From Lotus japonicus (taxonomy: Eukaryota; Streptophyta; Magnoliopsida; Fabales; Fabaceae): a DNA stretch of 64,000 nt. A model generated the notes under the pieces. The model was not told the origin of the DNA. It worked only from the letters and a program-made list of their open reading frames with translations, and searched no databases. Every line of letters begins with the position of its first letter. The first letter of the stretch is position 1. Both the position numbers and the translations under genes were made by a program. Shown here piece by piece: positions 37,467 to 47,870 of the stretch. The stretch spans positions 83,530,292 to 83,594,291 of the forward strand of contig NC_080043.1 in assembly GCF_012489685.1 (NCBI RefSeq), written 5' to 3'.

Positions 37467-38771
37467 TAGCGTTTGGTAGACAGGTGGGAAGGGAACAGAA
37501 CAGGACACATGAGTTCCGTTCTGTGTTTGTCGTGTTTTTAAGATGGAACGGAACGGGACAAAAGGCTCCAGGAACGGGACACTTTGGTTCCCTGGAAAAG
37601 GGTGGAACGGAAAGGAACACTCTCTTAAAACTTTTGCAAGTTCAAAAATACCCCTAATTTATATTTGAAATTTTATGTATCTAAACAGTTTAAAATCACT
37701 TATAAAACTGAAAGCACTTATTATATTTGTAGAACAAAGTTAAATAAAAATCAACTTTTTCAAAAAATCACTTAAAATAAAATCAATTATTTTTTTCAAA
37801 AGTAAAATCACTTTTTGTAAGCAATGATAAACGAGTCAATTAGAGTGCGTTTGATTCAACTTATTTTGGAAAAATCACTTTTTAATCAAAAAATCACTTT
37901 TAAAATAAAAAAAATCACCTTTTTAATCAAAAAATCACTTTTAAAATAAAAAAAATAACTTTTTTAATCAAATATCACTTTTTGTGTTTGTTTCAGCTGA
38001 AGCTGAAAACAGATTATTTGAAACAGTTACTTTAGCTTATCATGAAAACCTATGATGATAGATGAGAGGAGATAAAAAGGTGATTTTAATTAGAGTAATC
38101 AAACACGAATCAACTTAATTAAGATAAAATCAATTATTTTTTCAAAAGTAAAATCAGTTTTTGTATGCAATGATAAACGAGCCAATTAGAATGCGTTTAA
38201 TTCAACTTATTTTGGAAAAATCACTTTTTGTGTTTGTTTCAGCTGATGCTGAAAACAAATTATTTGAAACAGTTACTTTACCTTATAATGAAAATCTATG
38301 ATGATAGACGAGGGGAGATAAAAAAAAGTGATTTTAATTAGAGTAGTCGAACACGAATCAACTTATGCTTTTCTCAAAATCTCTTAAAAAAATTATAATT
38401 AAAAATCAATGTTTTTAATCTAAATAAACGCACTTAAAATAGCTTAAATAGATAATTAGGTTTATGCTTTTTTCAATAGCATACTGAAACAACTTAAACA
38501 ATATATAAGTGATTATTTTAAAGAAATAAGTGATTATTTCATGAAGTAAGCAATAACAAACGGTTTCTATGCAAAATGTTCAATTGAGTTCAATTTGTTT
38601 TCCTCAATTAAATATTAAACATGTAGGGTTATATATGTAATTAAAATCATGGTTCTGTTCTATTGACTTGGAGTTACCAAACACAACACATAAAACATTA
38701 TTGTCTTGTTCCATCCTGTTCTGTCCCGTTCCGTTATGTTCTGTCCTGTTCCATTCCGTCACCAAACGCTA
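37467..38771. mobile_element. composite inverted-repeat element
   Basis: The left end TAGCGTTTGGT and the right end ACCAAACGCTA are inverted copies, each followed inward by a run of GGAACGGAACGGGACA-like repeats. The interior is AT-rich and contains a direct duplication: about 37780-38117 and 38123-38363 share a segment including TTTGTTTCAGCTGA and ATCTATGATGATAGA-like motifs. The first copy has extra AATCACTTTT repeats. There is no coding potential, so it is non-autonomous. Superfamily and target duplication are unresolved. Confidence 0.55.
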
Positions 38772-39249
38772 CCTTATTGCTTTTCCACTGCGGTAGCTGT
38801 GGACTAGAGACCAGGTCCAAACTCCAAATACCGTTTCTTTATTATCCTAAATTTTTTCACAATGTAAAAATACTTTTTTATAAAAGATGTATATATAAGT
38901 GAGAAAACATATTTTTTAACTAGTTATATAAAATATATAAACACTGAGAGATCGAGATGTCTTCTTACAAACACTAAGAAGTAATATTTCCACTTCACAC
39001 CCCATTGGTCATGAGTCCCAACCTAAATGGAAGTACTTAATGGATATCAAGAACTTTCCAATCATCTGAATATGCTTAATGTCACAAGTCTAGGATATCT
39101 AGTTATACTTTTAAATTTAAGGGTAAACACGGCATACTTCAGTACTATGAAAATATGCTCATTCAATACAGGGTTTTTGTTTTAAGAGCTTCCATATACA
39201 TTAAGTTAGATTCCTAATGTGTTTGTGTATTCATATCTCAACTTCATGT
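38772..39249. other. 3' flank of phospholipase D gene
   Basis: AT-rich. The right part is the likely 3' UTR of the minus-strand phospholipase D gene. Confidence 0.4.
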
Positions 39250-42200
39250 CTAAGTGGTAAAGTTATGGGGCAACATTTTGGATCTCTTCCCCTTCACTAG
39301 ACAATTTGTGTCAGGAAAGTGAACTCCATCGGCAAGGTCCTTCACATGCCCTTCTTGTGTAACCCTCACAGGGTAAGTAACAAGGTGCACACCCTCCATG
39401 TCCACAACCTCTTCACTGCTGTAGATTTCCCACATTTGATCTCCTATTGATTTCATCCTCTGCACACATTCCAATGTTTCTGGCTCCAAGAACAATTCCT
39501 CAGCACTATTGGTGTGCTCATACCATAGTGACATTCTGAATGCATGAATATCACCTAGGTTCATTTGGTTAGCAGCTCCATCTTGAGACTGGTAGCATCC
39601 TATGGCTATCTCAGTGTCCCTTTCCCCATCCATGGATCTTTGGTTCACATTAGCTGATCCTATTAGCATGTATAGGTCGTCCACTGGTGGCACATGCAAG
39701 AAAACAATTGTGAGCAGCAAAAAAACTTATACCACAATTCAACAATTGTACACTTTTAGCATCTTTGGATTAGCTTATTTTTTCTAAGAGTAGTTATGGC
39801 ACCCAGAAGCTACTTGTGTTCATGTTTGGATACATGATGGAAAACAACAGAGAAGCCAAAGTCACATTAGAATTTGGTTCTGTCCACAAAAGCTAAGGGA
39901 AGTTGCTTCTGTCCATCGTAAGTTTGCCTCACTGTGATTTTTCACCGTGTATCCAAATATGCACTTTGCAGAATTTATCTTGAGGTAGAACGATTTCCAA
40001 ACATTATACTCAGTTACTTTGATGTTTACCCTTCTATATATAAAAGGAGTTAATGGAGTATATTATTAGGCAACAATCATTCCAAATAAGCACTTCTGCA
40101 CATTTGAAATAGTTAAAAACTATAACAAGTACATGACTTTAAGAAGCTATTATTTGGAGGACTCATGATTGCAAAATGATTTTGATTTTGATTTTTCCAT
40201 GAGTCCTTGTTTGGAAGTTTATCCAAATTAAGTACATGTCTTTAAAGTTAATTATTAACACTTGTCAGTTGTCACACTGCTACCAGAATTCTTGTATAAT
40301 CTAACTGAAGAACAAGAAAAGACAGACAAGTGGAAAAGAAAATAATGAAGGACTAATAATGCAAGAATACCTATCATGAACTTGGAGTGAACATAAACCA
40401 TGAATCTCCTATTTTTCTGAGCATTCCAGTATTGTGTTCCAGGTTGAGGAGAATCTGGTGGAAGATACTCCCCTTTCCCCTTCTGCTCCCTATTTGCAAG
40501 GCAGAAGAAATTCAAGTAATCTGATGGGTGTCCTGGTTCCCCACTCCCTTGTATTGCTTCTCCAATCAACCTATACATCATTGTCATTGTTTCTCTTGTC
40601 CAATGAAGTATATCTTGAACAGGTTCACTTTCAGGCACTCCTTCTGGCCACATAGGCATGACTATGTACACTGCAAACCTCTCCTTTGCTTTGATCTTGC
40701 TAACCACCTTCAGTGCAATTTCAATGGGAATTAGATTTGTGCAGCCACAATCCCTATCTTTCTCCCACAAATGGCACCCCCCAATGAAATATTGGTTCTC
40801 AATGTATATAAACCTCTCAGCATGCCTAATTGCCTCAACATAAGCTTCATGGATGCTCCTCTCCACAGTTAACTGCCCAAGCAACTTGCCAACAGATACA
40901 TGGTCAATTGACCTGTACACTTGAACTTTCCAATCCCTTTCTTTGGGAGTGCTTGAGCTTGTTTGAGGCATGAGATTTACCAATGTGCTAGCAGGGACTA
41001 GAAGAGAAGGATCACACTGCTTTGTCCATCTTTGCTCAAAATTGGTTAACACATCCCAAGCCGCCTCACCGGTAACACTGGCATGAGCATCATGCCAAGG
41101 CACTCTTGGCCCTCCTTTGTTGAGGCTTGCTCCTCCAATGTCTGTTTGGTAGAAGTCATAGCAATGGGATTCCTTAATGAGTGTGTGAAACAGTGAATGC
41201 TGCTCTGTGTCATATCTTCCATCACACAAATCTAACCCACCCAGAAAGCTTGTGAGTTCTCTGTCACCAATGGATTTGGGTGCTTTGGTGTCCACTGTTA
41301 TTATCTTCTGATGGTGAGCAAACAATGTGGGGAACTTGTGGTGCAATCTTGGACATTTTCTGCATATTACCTTTGTGTGGTTGAAGTAAGCAAAGGCATC
41401 CTCATCATGGGTGTTCATCACACCTTTGTTCTTGATAAAAGGCAAAGATGTTTCATCATCCCAAAGCATGACTCTCACAGCCACACCTTCCTCTGCCTTC
41501 TTCTTCAATAGCTCACCCAGCTTTACTCCTCTGGCATGTGGAATCTCTGTATGAGGATCTCTAACCTGCCAAAGAGCATAACTTGTAGAAGAATGAATAT
41601 CAATGTAATTGGAAGGTATGACATGACATTATTAGCATGTTTGGATCGATTTCTTTTTCATCAAGTTCTGAAACTCAGAAGCTACTCACAAAAGTTTCTC
41701 TCCATTAATTTATTATAACTTCAAAAACAACTGTAGAAGGTTTTCTAGAAATGCACTATATTTACCAGAACCATCTTGGGATTCAAGGACCAGCCTGCAA
41801 TGTAAACTATAAATTCTGCACCTTCAATGGCTTTATAGACATCCTCCCAAAGCTTTTGTGGAGTCCCACATAGATCAGAGGGAGGTTGGAAAGCTGGAGA
41901 ATGGTGAGCATCATGATAAAGTTTGACATGACAATTGGACCTTTGTGGGAATGCAGCATCCCTCAGCCCTTGAAACTCCCCATAGCTGAGTACTTTTGCC
42001 CAACTTGGTTCCAATTCTGCTGGCTTGAACCACAATACAAACTTCAACTTGAGTTTTGGGTTTGGTTCTCCATTTTCCATGAGGAGAGGGAAGAGCCCAT
42101 TGATTAAACTTCCTTCCTTCAACAGCTGTTGGGCCTGGATGTGGAATTTGCCCAATGTGGAACATGATGTTTTCAGTGCAATGGTGATAGTTGACTCAGG

Positions 42201-42535
42201 TGGATGAGCACATTGAATCTGAAAGGTTTGGTTCCATACACGATCACTTTCTTGACTCGTTTTTGCAACCTTCTTGTTGTCTACCTTGATGGTCACATAA
42301 GCAGGCTTTCCACTTTTGAATATGCACTGAAAATAAGAGAAATTCATGCATGGTTATGAGTTTATGCAGACACTAAAGAATCTTCACCGTATATAACTAA
42401 TGCTATAGCTTAACATAACATACACACACGTATATACACATAGCTCACATTGAAGGGAAAAAAAGATGAGTAAGGTGAGGCATTAAAGATGGTAATTTCA
42501 ATTGTTCCATGAAGGAGCTTAGGAGTTTCTTCCAT
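39250..42535 (-). CDS. phospholipase D, alpha4/epsilon type
   Basis: Four minus-strand exons: 42535-42449, 42326-41766, 41565-40371 and 39683-39250, joined in frame by GT-AG introns, give 758 aa. The N-terminal part (about residues 8-125) is a C2 domain. Two HxKxxxxD catalytic motifs are intact: HHQKIITVD with H301, K303, D308, and HSKFMIVDD with H609, K611, D616. The second is completed only by splicing across the last intron. The IYIENQYF motif between them and the C-terminal FPDT segment are also those of plant PLDs. The enzyme hydrolyses membrane phospholipids to phosphatidic acid. The short N-terminus and the C-terminal KGKRSKM segment point to the alpha4/epsilon branch, whose C2 domain lacks some calcium ligands; branch placement is inference. 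No breaks are seen. Intron 3 contains a MITE. Confidence 0.93.
39818..39964. mobile_element. MITE in phospholipase D intron 3
   Basis: Ends are inverted (CATGTTTGGATACATG-like left, TGTATCCAAATATG-like right). The centre shares about 29 consecutive bases, including AAGCTAAGGGAAGTTGCTTC, with the MITE at 17254-17394 in the P450 gene. Confidence 0.7.
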
Positions 42536-42645
42536 TGTCTTAAGCTTCAAATATTCACACGAAAGGAGATAGAGAACTATGAAATTTGTGTTCGCGTATA
42601 AGGGATTTGGTGTGTCAATTTAGCATTACCAAATATCACATTTCA

Positions 42646-42653
42646 TATATATA
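42646..42653 (-). promoter_or_regulatory. TATA box of phospholipase D gene
   Basis: TATATATA on the minus strand, about 111 bases upstream of the ATG at 42535. Confidence 0.4.
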
Positions 42654-43277
42654 GGTGAGTTAAGTTTTGTTGCACATGAAGAAGCAAATGGAACCTTGGA
42701 ATGCAATTGAAAGTTGGCAGTTCGGGGAAAACTTGCATAACTTTGCCTTTACATACAGACACAATCCAACCTTCAAGTATTTGCAATCACATGTTTTAGC
42801 TTGAAGCTATGTTTCTTAAACCCAAATCACCATTTACCGTATTCAGCAAGTACAAGTCAAAATACTTGGTTCGTAAATTCTCAGTACATTACATCATACC
42901 TTGGTCAATTAACAAAAAAAATTCTTAGGAGGATGATTAATCGTTTTATAATCATGTCAAAGTGATTGGATACACATTTACACTTCAAATGCTAGTTGCC
43001 TAGAGGGGTCAGAATAAGCCGAACCACTCCTAAGGGTCTATAATCTGTCTAAGTTAGGTTGTACCTAATTATAAAATAAATAAGGTCATGAATCATGATT
43101 TTTTTAAGGATACATCATTCAGAAAGAAAGCGATTTAGAAACCTTTTCAAACACAGCGATGTCGCTTATTTAAGCATTTACTCTTATTTAATATTTTTCC
43201 TTCTTTTACTCATAAGACAAAAAAACTTTCTTTCTACATCTCGATCAAGTTACTCCAGGAGTAACTCTTATTAAAGT
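42654..43277. other. upstream intergenic DNA
   Basis: AT-rich promoter-side DNA of the phospholipase D gene; no coding exon or RNA gene seen. Confidence 0.4.
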
Positions 43278-44900
43278 TACTGTAAGACCCGGATAGTTTA
43301 TACGATTACTTAACTAGTTATTTATCGGTTTAAGGGCGATAAATGCTATTAAGCTTAAATTAATGTGTTCTTTGTGTTTTGTGTGTGCTTTTATATGAGA
43401 ATATATATTTCTAATTCATGTCAAATGAGGCTATCTTTTCCATGATATGTTTTGGAACGACATCATCAGATTCCTTCGTCTTTTTAAGAAGTTCAATAAT
43501 GGCGTTACGCCGTAGGAACATCATGAAACCCCGACTAGGATTAAAGCAAGAATTTGATTCCTTCTACATTCTTATGGGGTTGTATATTTGATTTGGTGAA
43601 GAATGAATATGTTGTTATTAGTATTATTATTATTTCTCACTTAAAAGAAAAGAAAAAGAAAATTAAAGCTAAAAAAAAGAAAGAAAAAAATAGTCACGTA
43701 AGTGACAAAGATAAAAGAAAAAAATAATAGAATAATTACAAAGAAAGTCATGAGAAATTGAGAATGACTATGTGAGTATATATATATATATATAACTTGA
43801 TAATATTTTGTTAACATTTTGTTACTTGATCACTTAAACTTGTTTAAAGTGATCTTAAATTATATCATAAAGTCCCTAATAATTCTTAGGATAATGATTC
43901 ATCTTCTTATATTTTTTCTATAGCTCTATAAGTTAAATTCTACACTACCTAAAGTAAGTTATTATATAGTTACTCACGACACCTCCACACAACTGTTAAT
44001 TAGGTTTCCAAATTCCTCATAAATAGTGAGAAAGCTCCACGTCCAACTTGTTGCATGCACACCACCAGCTTTGTAAACTATGACAAGGCAAACTTAATGT
44101 CTTCCACCACATGCTTCATTCCACACCTCATGCTTATATACTTTACACCTCCTCCTTAGACAGGTTGGACGTGGCACTTCATGGTGATTTCTTCACTCCA
44201 AGGCCTTGAGGATTCATGCCTATATATATATGCAGCAACATGGCTCGATGATGCAACACACACAAAGACATACATTACTCATAACACTAGTTGTGAATGA
44301 ATTAATTTTTAGTGAAATTTTTTTTTGAGTGTTTGTATTGAGTGTGAGGAGATTCTTGAATTTTGGGAGCGGAAGCTAGGATCTTGAGCTTAGCATTTTT
44401 GAAAGCGATTAATTTTCTAAGGTAAGGATAATTCACCTAGTTAACTAGCTATATGCTAAACGCTGACTTGCCGACGATGTTAATTGAATGTTGATTGATT
44501 GCTGATATAATATGTTTTTTGAACATGATAATTGTGAATCGTTAATATGGACCGTGATGTGAGAGCCTCATGGGCAGTTGACTACGCCTCCCGGAGAGCT
44601 ACCTATACTGGTGGAGCGGTCCAGGACGTGTTTGATGAGCATAGACTCGTTGTTGAGGGGCGGGTCGTACTTCGCTTAGTTTCGACTTACGTCTGATAGG
44701 ACCTAGTCTGAGACGACCACCTCCACCGATGTCATCAAGTTCTTCTAAGAGTGACCCATCTGACGAGACGTCTACTTTTCCTAAGGCGCACCCAGCAGTG
44801 GTGTACATGACTGCACATGACCACACTTCTATCCCTTTTATTTCCCGAGGACCCGTGCTGAAGTAGAAGAGATAGAGGTGGGGTCATGTGCAGTCAATTG
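43278..44900 (+). repeat. probable gypsy-type solo LTR
   Basis: Starts TGTAAGACCCGGA, a common opening of plant chromovirus-type gypsy LTRs, and runs through AT-rich U3 into a GC-rich block (44560-44830) containing GAGAGCCTCATGGGCA. No gag-pol sequence is adjacent, so it is probably a solo LTR. The right border and the target duplication are unresolved. Confidence 0.5.
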
Positions 44901-45542
44901 CAAATGCTTCACCCTAAACACTTGAAAGGGAGAGAGGACTCAGCAAGTAATGCTAGGCAAGTTTCTACTATCTGTCTATGTTTACTTTCTGCTGTGCCAT
45001 TTTGCTGATAATTGTATAGACAAAAAAATCTATTTAGTATACCAACTCATAAATCTGCGAAACAGCTTCAACATTACAAACAAGGAAGAAAGCAACACCA
45101 ACCTCCTTCCAAATTTGACAAGATAACTTACAACCAATGTCTTCACTCATTTGGAAACTACATAACAACATCAATACAATAACATATCCTTGACCCTTTT
45201 TCACAATCATAAAACTGGACAATTGCACAGCACAATTAAGGAAATGTAAATCCAAAAGCAAAAAAACTAACATCCTTCTTATCTTGCACCCTCACAAATC
45301 AATAATACACTTCTCATAAAATAGAAGTAAAAAAAGACACAAACAAGCTCACAAATTAACAGCATAGTAGGACCCAAATGCTCCTAGAATTATTGGATTT
45401 CCATTAACCAATTCATGATAATGGTGAAGCACAAGATTTTAAATTGTAGCCTGCAATCATAAACATTACACACATAAATTTCCCAAGTTCAAAACTCTGA
45501 TCTCAGTATCTCACCATTCTTGTTGTGAGTGAAAATTGAAAG
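44901..45542. other. intergenic, 5' flank of PRA1 gene
   Basis: AT-rich, no supported exon. The last part is the PRA1-type gene's promoter and 5' UTR. Confidence 0.4.
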
Positions 45543-46106
45543 ATGACAACAACCTACGGCACAATCCCCAGCTCACCACCTCCGAAGCTGGAGTACATCA
45601 CACGCGCCAAGCAGAGGGTCAAAGCGGGCCTCGGAACTCGCCGCCCATGGAAGACAATGCTCGACCTCCGATCACTGGCAATCCCCGACGGCGGAATATC
45701 CGAAGCTATTTCCCGTGTTCGGGTCAACATGGCGTATTTCCGCATGAACTACGCCATGGTTATGCTCCTGATCCTGTTCCTGAGCCTTCTATGGCACCCC
45801 ATTTCGCTCATCGTGTTCCTTCTCCTGATGGCAGCGTGGCTGTTCCTCTACTTCCTCCGTGACCAGCCGCTTGTTCTTCTCGGTCGCCTCGTTGACGACC
45901 GGCTTGTTCTCATCTTCATGGCGGTGCTCACGGTGGCTCTGCTGCTTCTGACGGATGCGACGCTTAATATTCTTGTGGCGGTTGTTGTCGGGGTGGTGGT
46001 TGTGGTGGTGCATGCGGCGTTTAGAATGACGGGGGATTTGTTGTTTGAAGAAGAAGAAGCTGCTGTTGCTGGGTTGGTTCCTAATTCTGGCGCTGCTCGT
46101 TCTTGA
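45543..46106 (+). CDS. PRA1 family protein
   Basis: An intronless frame of 187 aa. After a polar N-terminus with TYGTIPSSPPP comes the PRA1 signature (RVRVNMAYFRMNYAM, about residues 58-72). Two long hydrophobic blocks follow at about 70-105 and 121-160, each long enough for two membrane spans and separated by a charged loop with a conserved LVDDRLVL. The tail is acidic (EEEEA). PRA1 proteins are small four-span membrane proteins of the ER, Golgi and endosomes that bind prenylated Rab GTPases and act in vesicle traffic. Length and lack of introns are usual for the plant family; it looks closest to subfamily F, by impression only. Base composition is much more GC-rich than the flanks, as expected for a real gene. 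Confidence 0.93.
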   Translation: MTTTYGTIPSSPPPKLEYITRAKQRVKAGLGTRRPWKTMLDLRSLAIPDGGISEAISRVRVNMAYFRMNYAMVMLLILFLSLLWHPISLIVFLLLMAAWLFLYFLRDQPLVLLGRLVDDRLVLIFMAVLTVALLLLTDATLNILVAVVVGVVVVVVHAAFRMTGDLLFEEEEAAVAGLVPNSGAARS

Positions 46107-46183
46107 TTCTGTTAATGGATTGTTATTTGCTGAATTTCGTAGAATTGCTTATGCTTTGTTTCCTTTTTCTATGGTTTTTTTTT

Positions 46184-46363
46184 GTTGTCTAAATAACCCA
46201 TGATAAAATTTGGGTTAAATAACCCATCATCCAATCACATTGGAGATAAGTGAGTTGGAATTTTTATATATTATTTATTAATTTATTTCCAACTCATTTA
46301 TCTCCAATGTGATTGGATGATGGGTTATTTAACCCAAACTTTATCATGGGTCATTTAGACAAC
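46184..46363. mobile_element. palindromic MITE next to PRA1 gene
   Basis: A 180-bp near-perfect inverted repeat: arms of about 77 bp, starting GTTGTCTAAATAACCC and ending with its inverse, differ at only about three positions and surround a short AT-rich loop. It starts 78 bases after the PRA1 stop codon and so probably lies in the 3' UTR. It has no coding potential. Confidence 0.85.
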
Positions 46364-46724
46364 CCATTTTTTTTTTTGTTAGTTGAAAACTTCCTCTTCC
46401 CAATTCTCAATTTGTGTTGTTCACAAAAAAAAATTGGTGTTGTTCACTAATTAAAAAAATAAGGGTGGAAAATGGATGAATTAAATGGATATAAGTTGTA
46501 TTAAAAAAACAGATACAAATTGTAATGGACGAGTCAATAACACTTCATTAATTTTCTGATGTATAAAAAAAAAAATAACAATTCATTAATTTTTTAAGAT
46601 CTATTAAAATTGTTTCAAAGAATTCAATCCATTTACGATCCATCTAATAAAAATTTATTCAATCCATTTATTAGTAAAATGGACCGTCTTTATTAAAAAA
46701 AGTTATAATTTTTCTTTGACTTAT

Positions 46725-46731
<7 letters not shown>
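46364..46731. other. AT-rich spacer
   Basis: Homopolymer-rich AT DNA without a gene. Confidence 0.4.

Positions 46732-46808
<77 letters not shown>
46732..46808. repeat. (TC)n microsatellite, 77 bp
   Basis: An uninterrupted dinucleotide run of about 38 TC units. Confidence 0.97.
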
Positions 46809-46811
<3 letters not shown>

Positions 46812-46829
46812 CGACATAAACCATAAAAC

Positions 46830-47090
46830 TAATTTGGCGTCGATCCGCTCAATTTGATGCGAACTCGCCTAACGCCAACACCAACCTAAACCCTAAATCT
46901 GACTGACACTAACCTAAACCTTGTGTCTGACCAGATACCCTACCCGACGCTGATCTAAACTTGACATGATGCTGACCTAAACCCTGAACCTGACCCAATG
47001 TCGACCTAAACCCTTAATTTGAACCGATGCAAACCAAAACCCTAAGTCTGGCCTGAAGGACAACATAAACCCTAAACCGACCATCAAATT
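46830..47090. repeat. degenerate minisatellite with CCTAAACCC motifs
   Basis: A loose repeat of about 28-33 bases whose units contain ACCTAAACCCT or variants followed by a TGAC-type stretch (for example near 46886, 46909, 46975, 47008 and 47068). The core overlaps the plant telomere repeat CCCTAAA, but the units are not telomeric arrays. Confidence 0.6.
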
Positions 47091-47870
47091 TAAAATCAAT
47101 AGTTCAAATCTAGAATGGAGATGAATCAAGAGATATATAGATGAAAAATATCGAGTGAATGATCTGGATGAAGAAGATCCAAATTGTGATATTGGGTTGG
47201 GTGTGAAGTTGTTGCTATGAGTCTCCAACTATTGTTGTCATGCATTACACGGTTCAAATCTAAAATCATTGATCAAATTTGATCAATTCTATGAATTAAT
47301 CCTTGTAGGTCATTGGTGTACATTTTGTACGATTTTAGTTATTTACCGCTTAATACAGATATCATTGGTCAAAGGATTAAAATATCGTTGTGTTGTACCA
47401 TTAAACAATACTAATCACTTTTTGATACTCAATTATGTGGCGATTTTTAGCTACAATAAAGTTGAGTGTTAAAAAGTTGTCTATCTTGTTTAGTGGTTTA
47501 CTAATAAGTTAGAGGATATAAGAATTTGTGGGATAAAGAGTGAAAGTTCAACCAACCGTCCATGATTCCAAACTTAGGATGGACTAATTTACTGAAATAA
47601 TAAGCACTCCTCATATCGTTTTTGTTTAGGAACGACATAATTTAATAGGAGATGAGCGAAATGAGCGAAGCAAGTAAACGACAGTGAGTCTGAGACAGTG
47701 CAAAATCGTTTCGAATCGTTTTGTACAAAATCAAAACCTAACCGGATCCTGGCGCTCACATCCTCCGTCTTCATTTCCACACATTCAACTCAATTCCTTC
47801 TCCGGCGACCACCATCTCCGCCGCATACAACCGCGCCCACCAATTCGCCCTCACCGGCGCAACCTTCCGA
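47091..47870. other. intergenic and 5' flank of RNA-binding protein gene
   Basis: No supported exon up to about 47640. The GC-richer 47680-47870 is the likely 5' UTR of the next gene. Confidence 0.45.

Noticed and set aside
45536..46013. Other-frame open stretches over the PRA1 gene
   Set aside because: They are shadows of the GC-rich PRA1 coding sequence, which alone shows the family signature and membrane spans.
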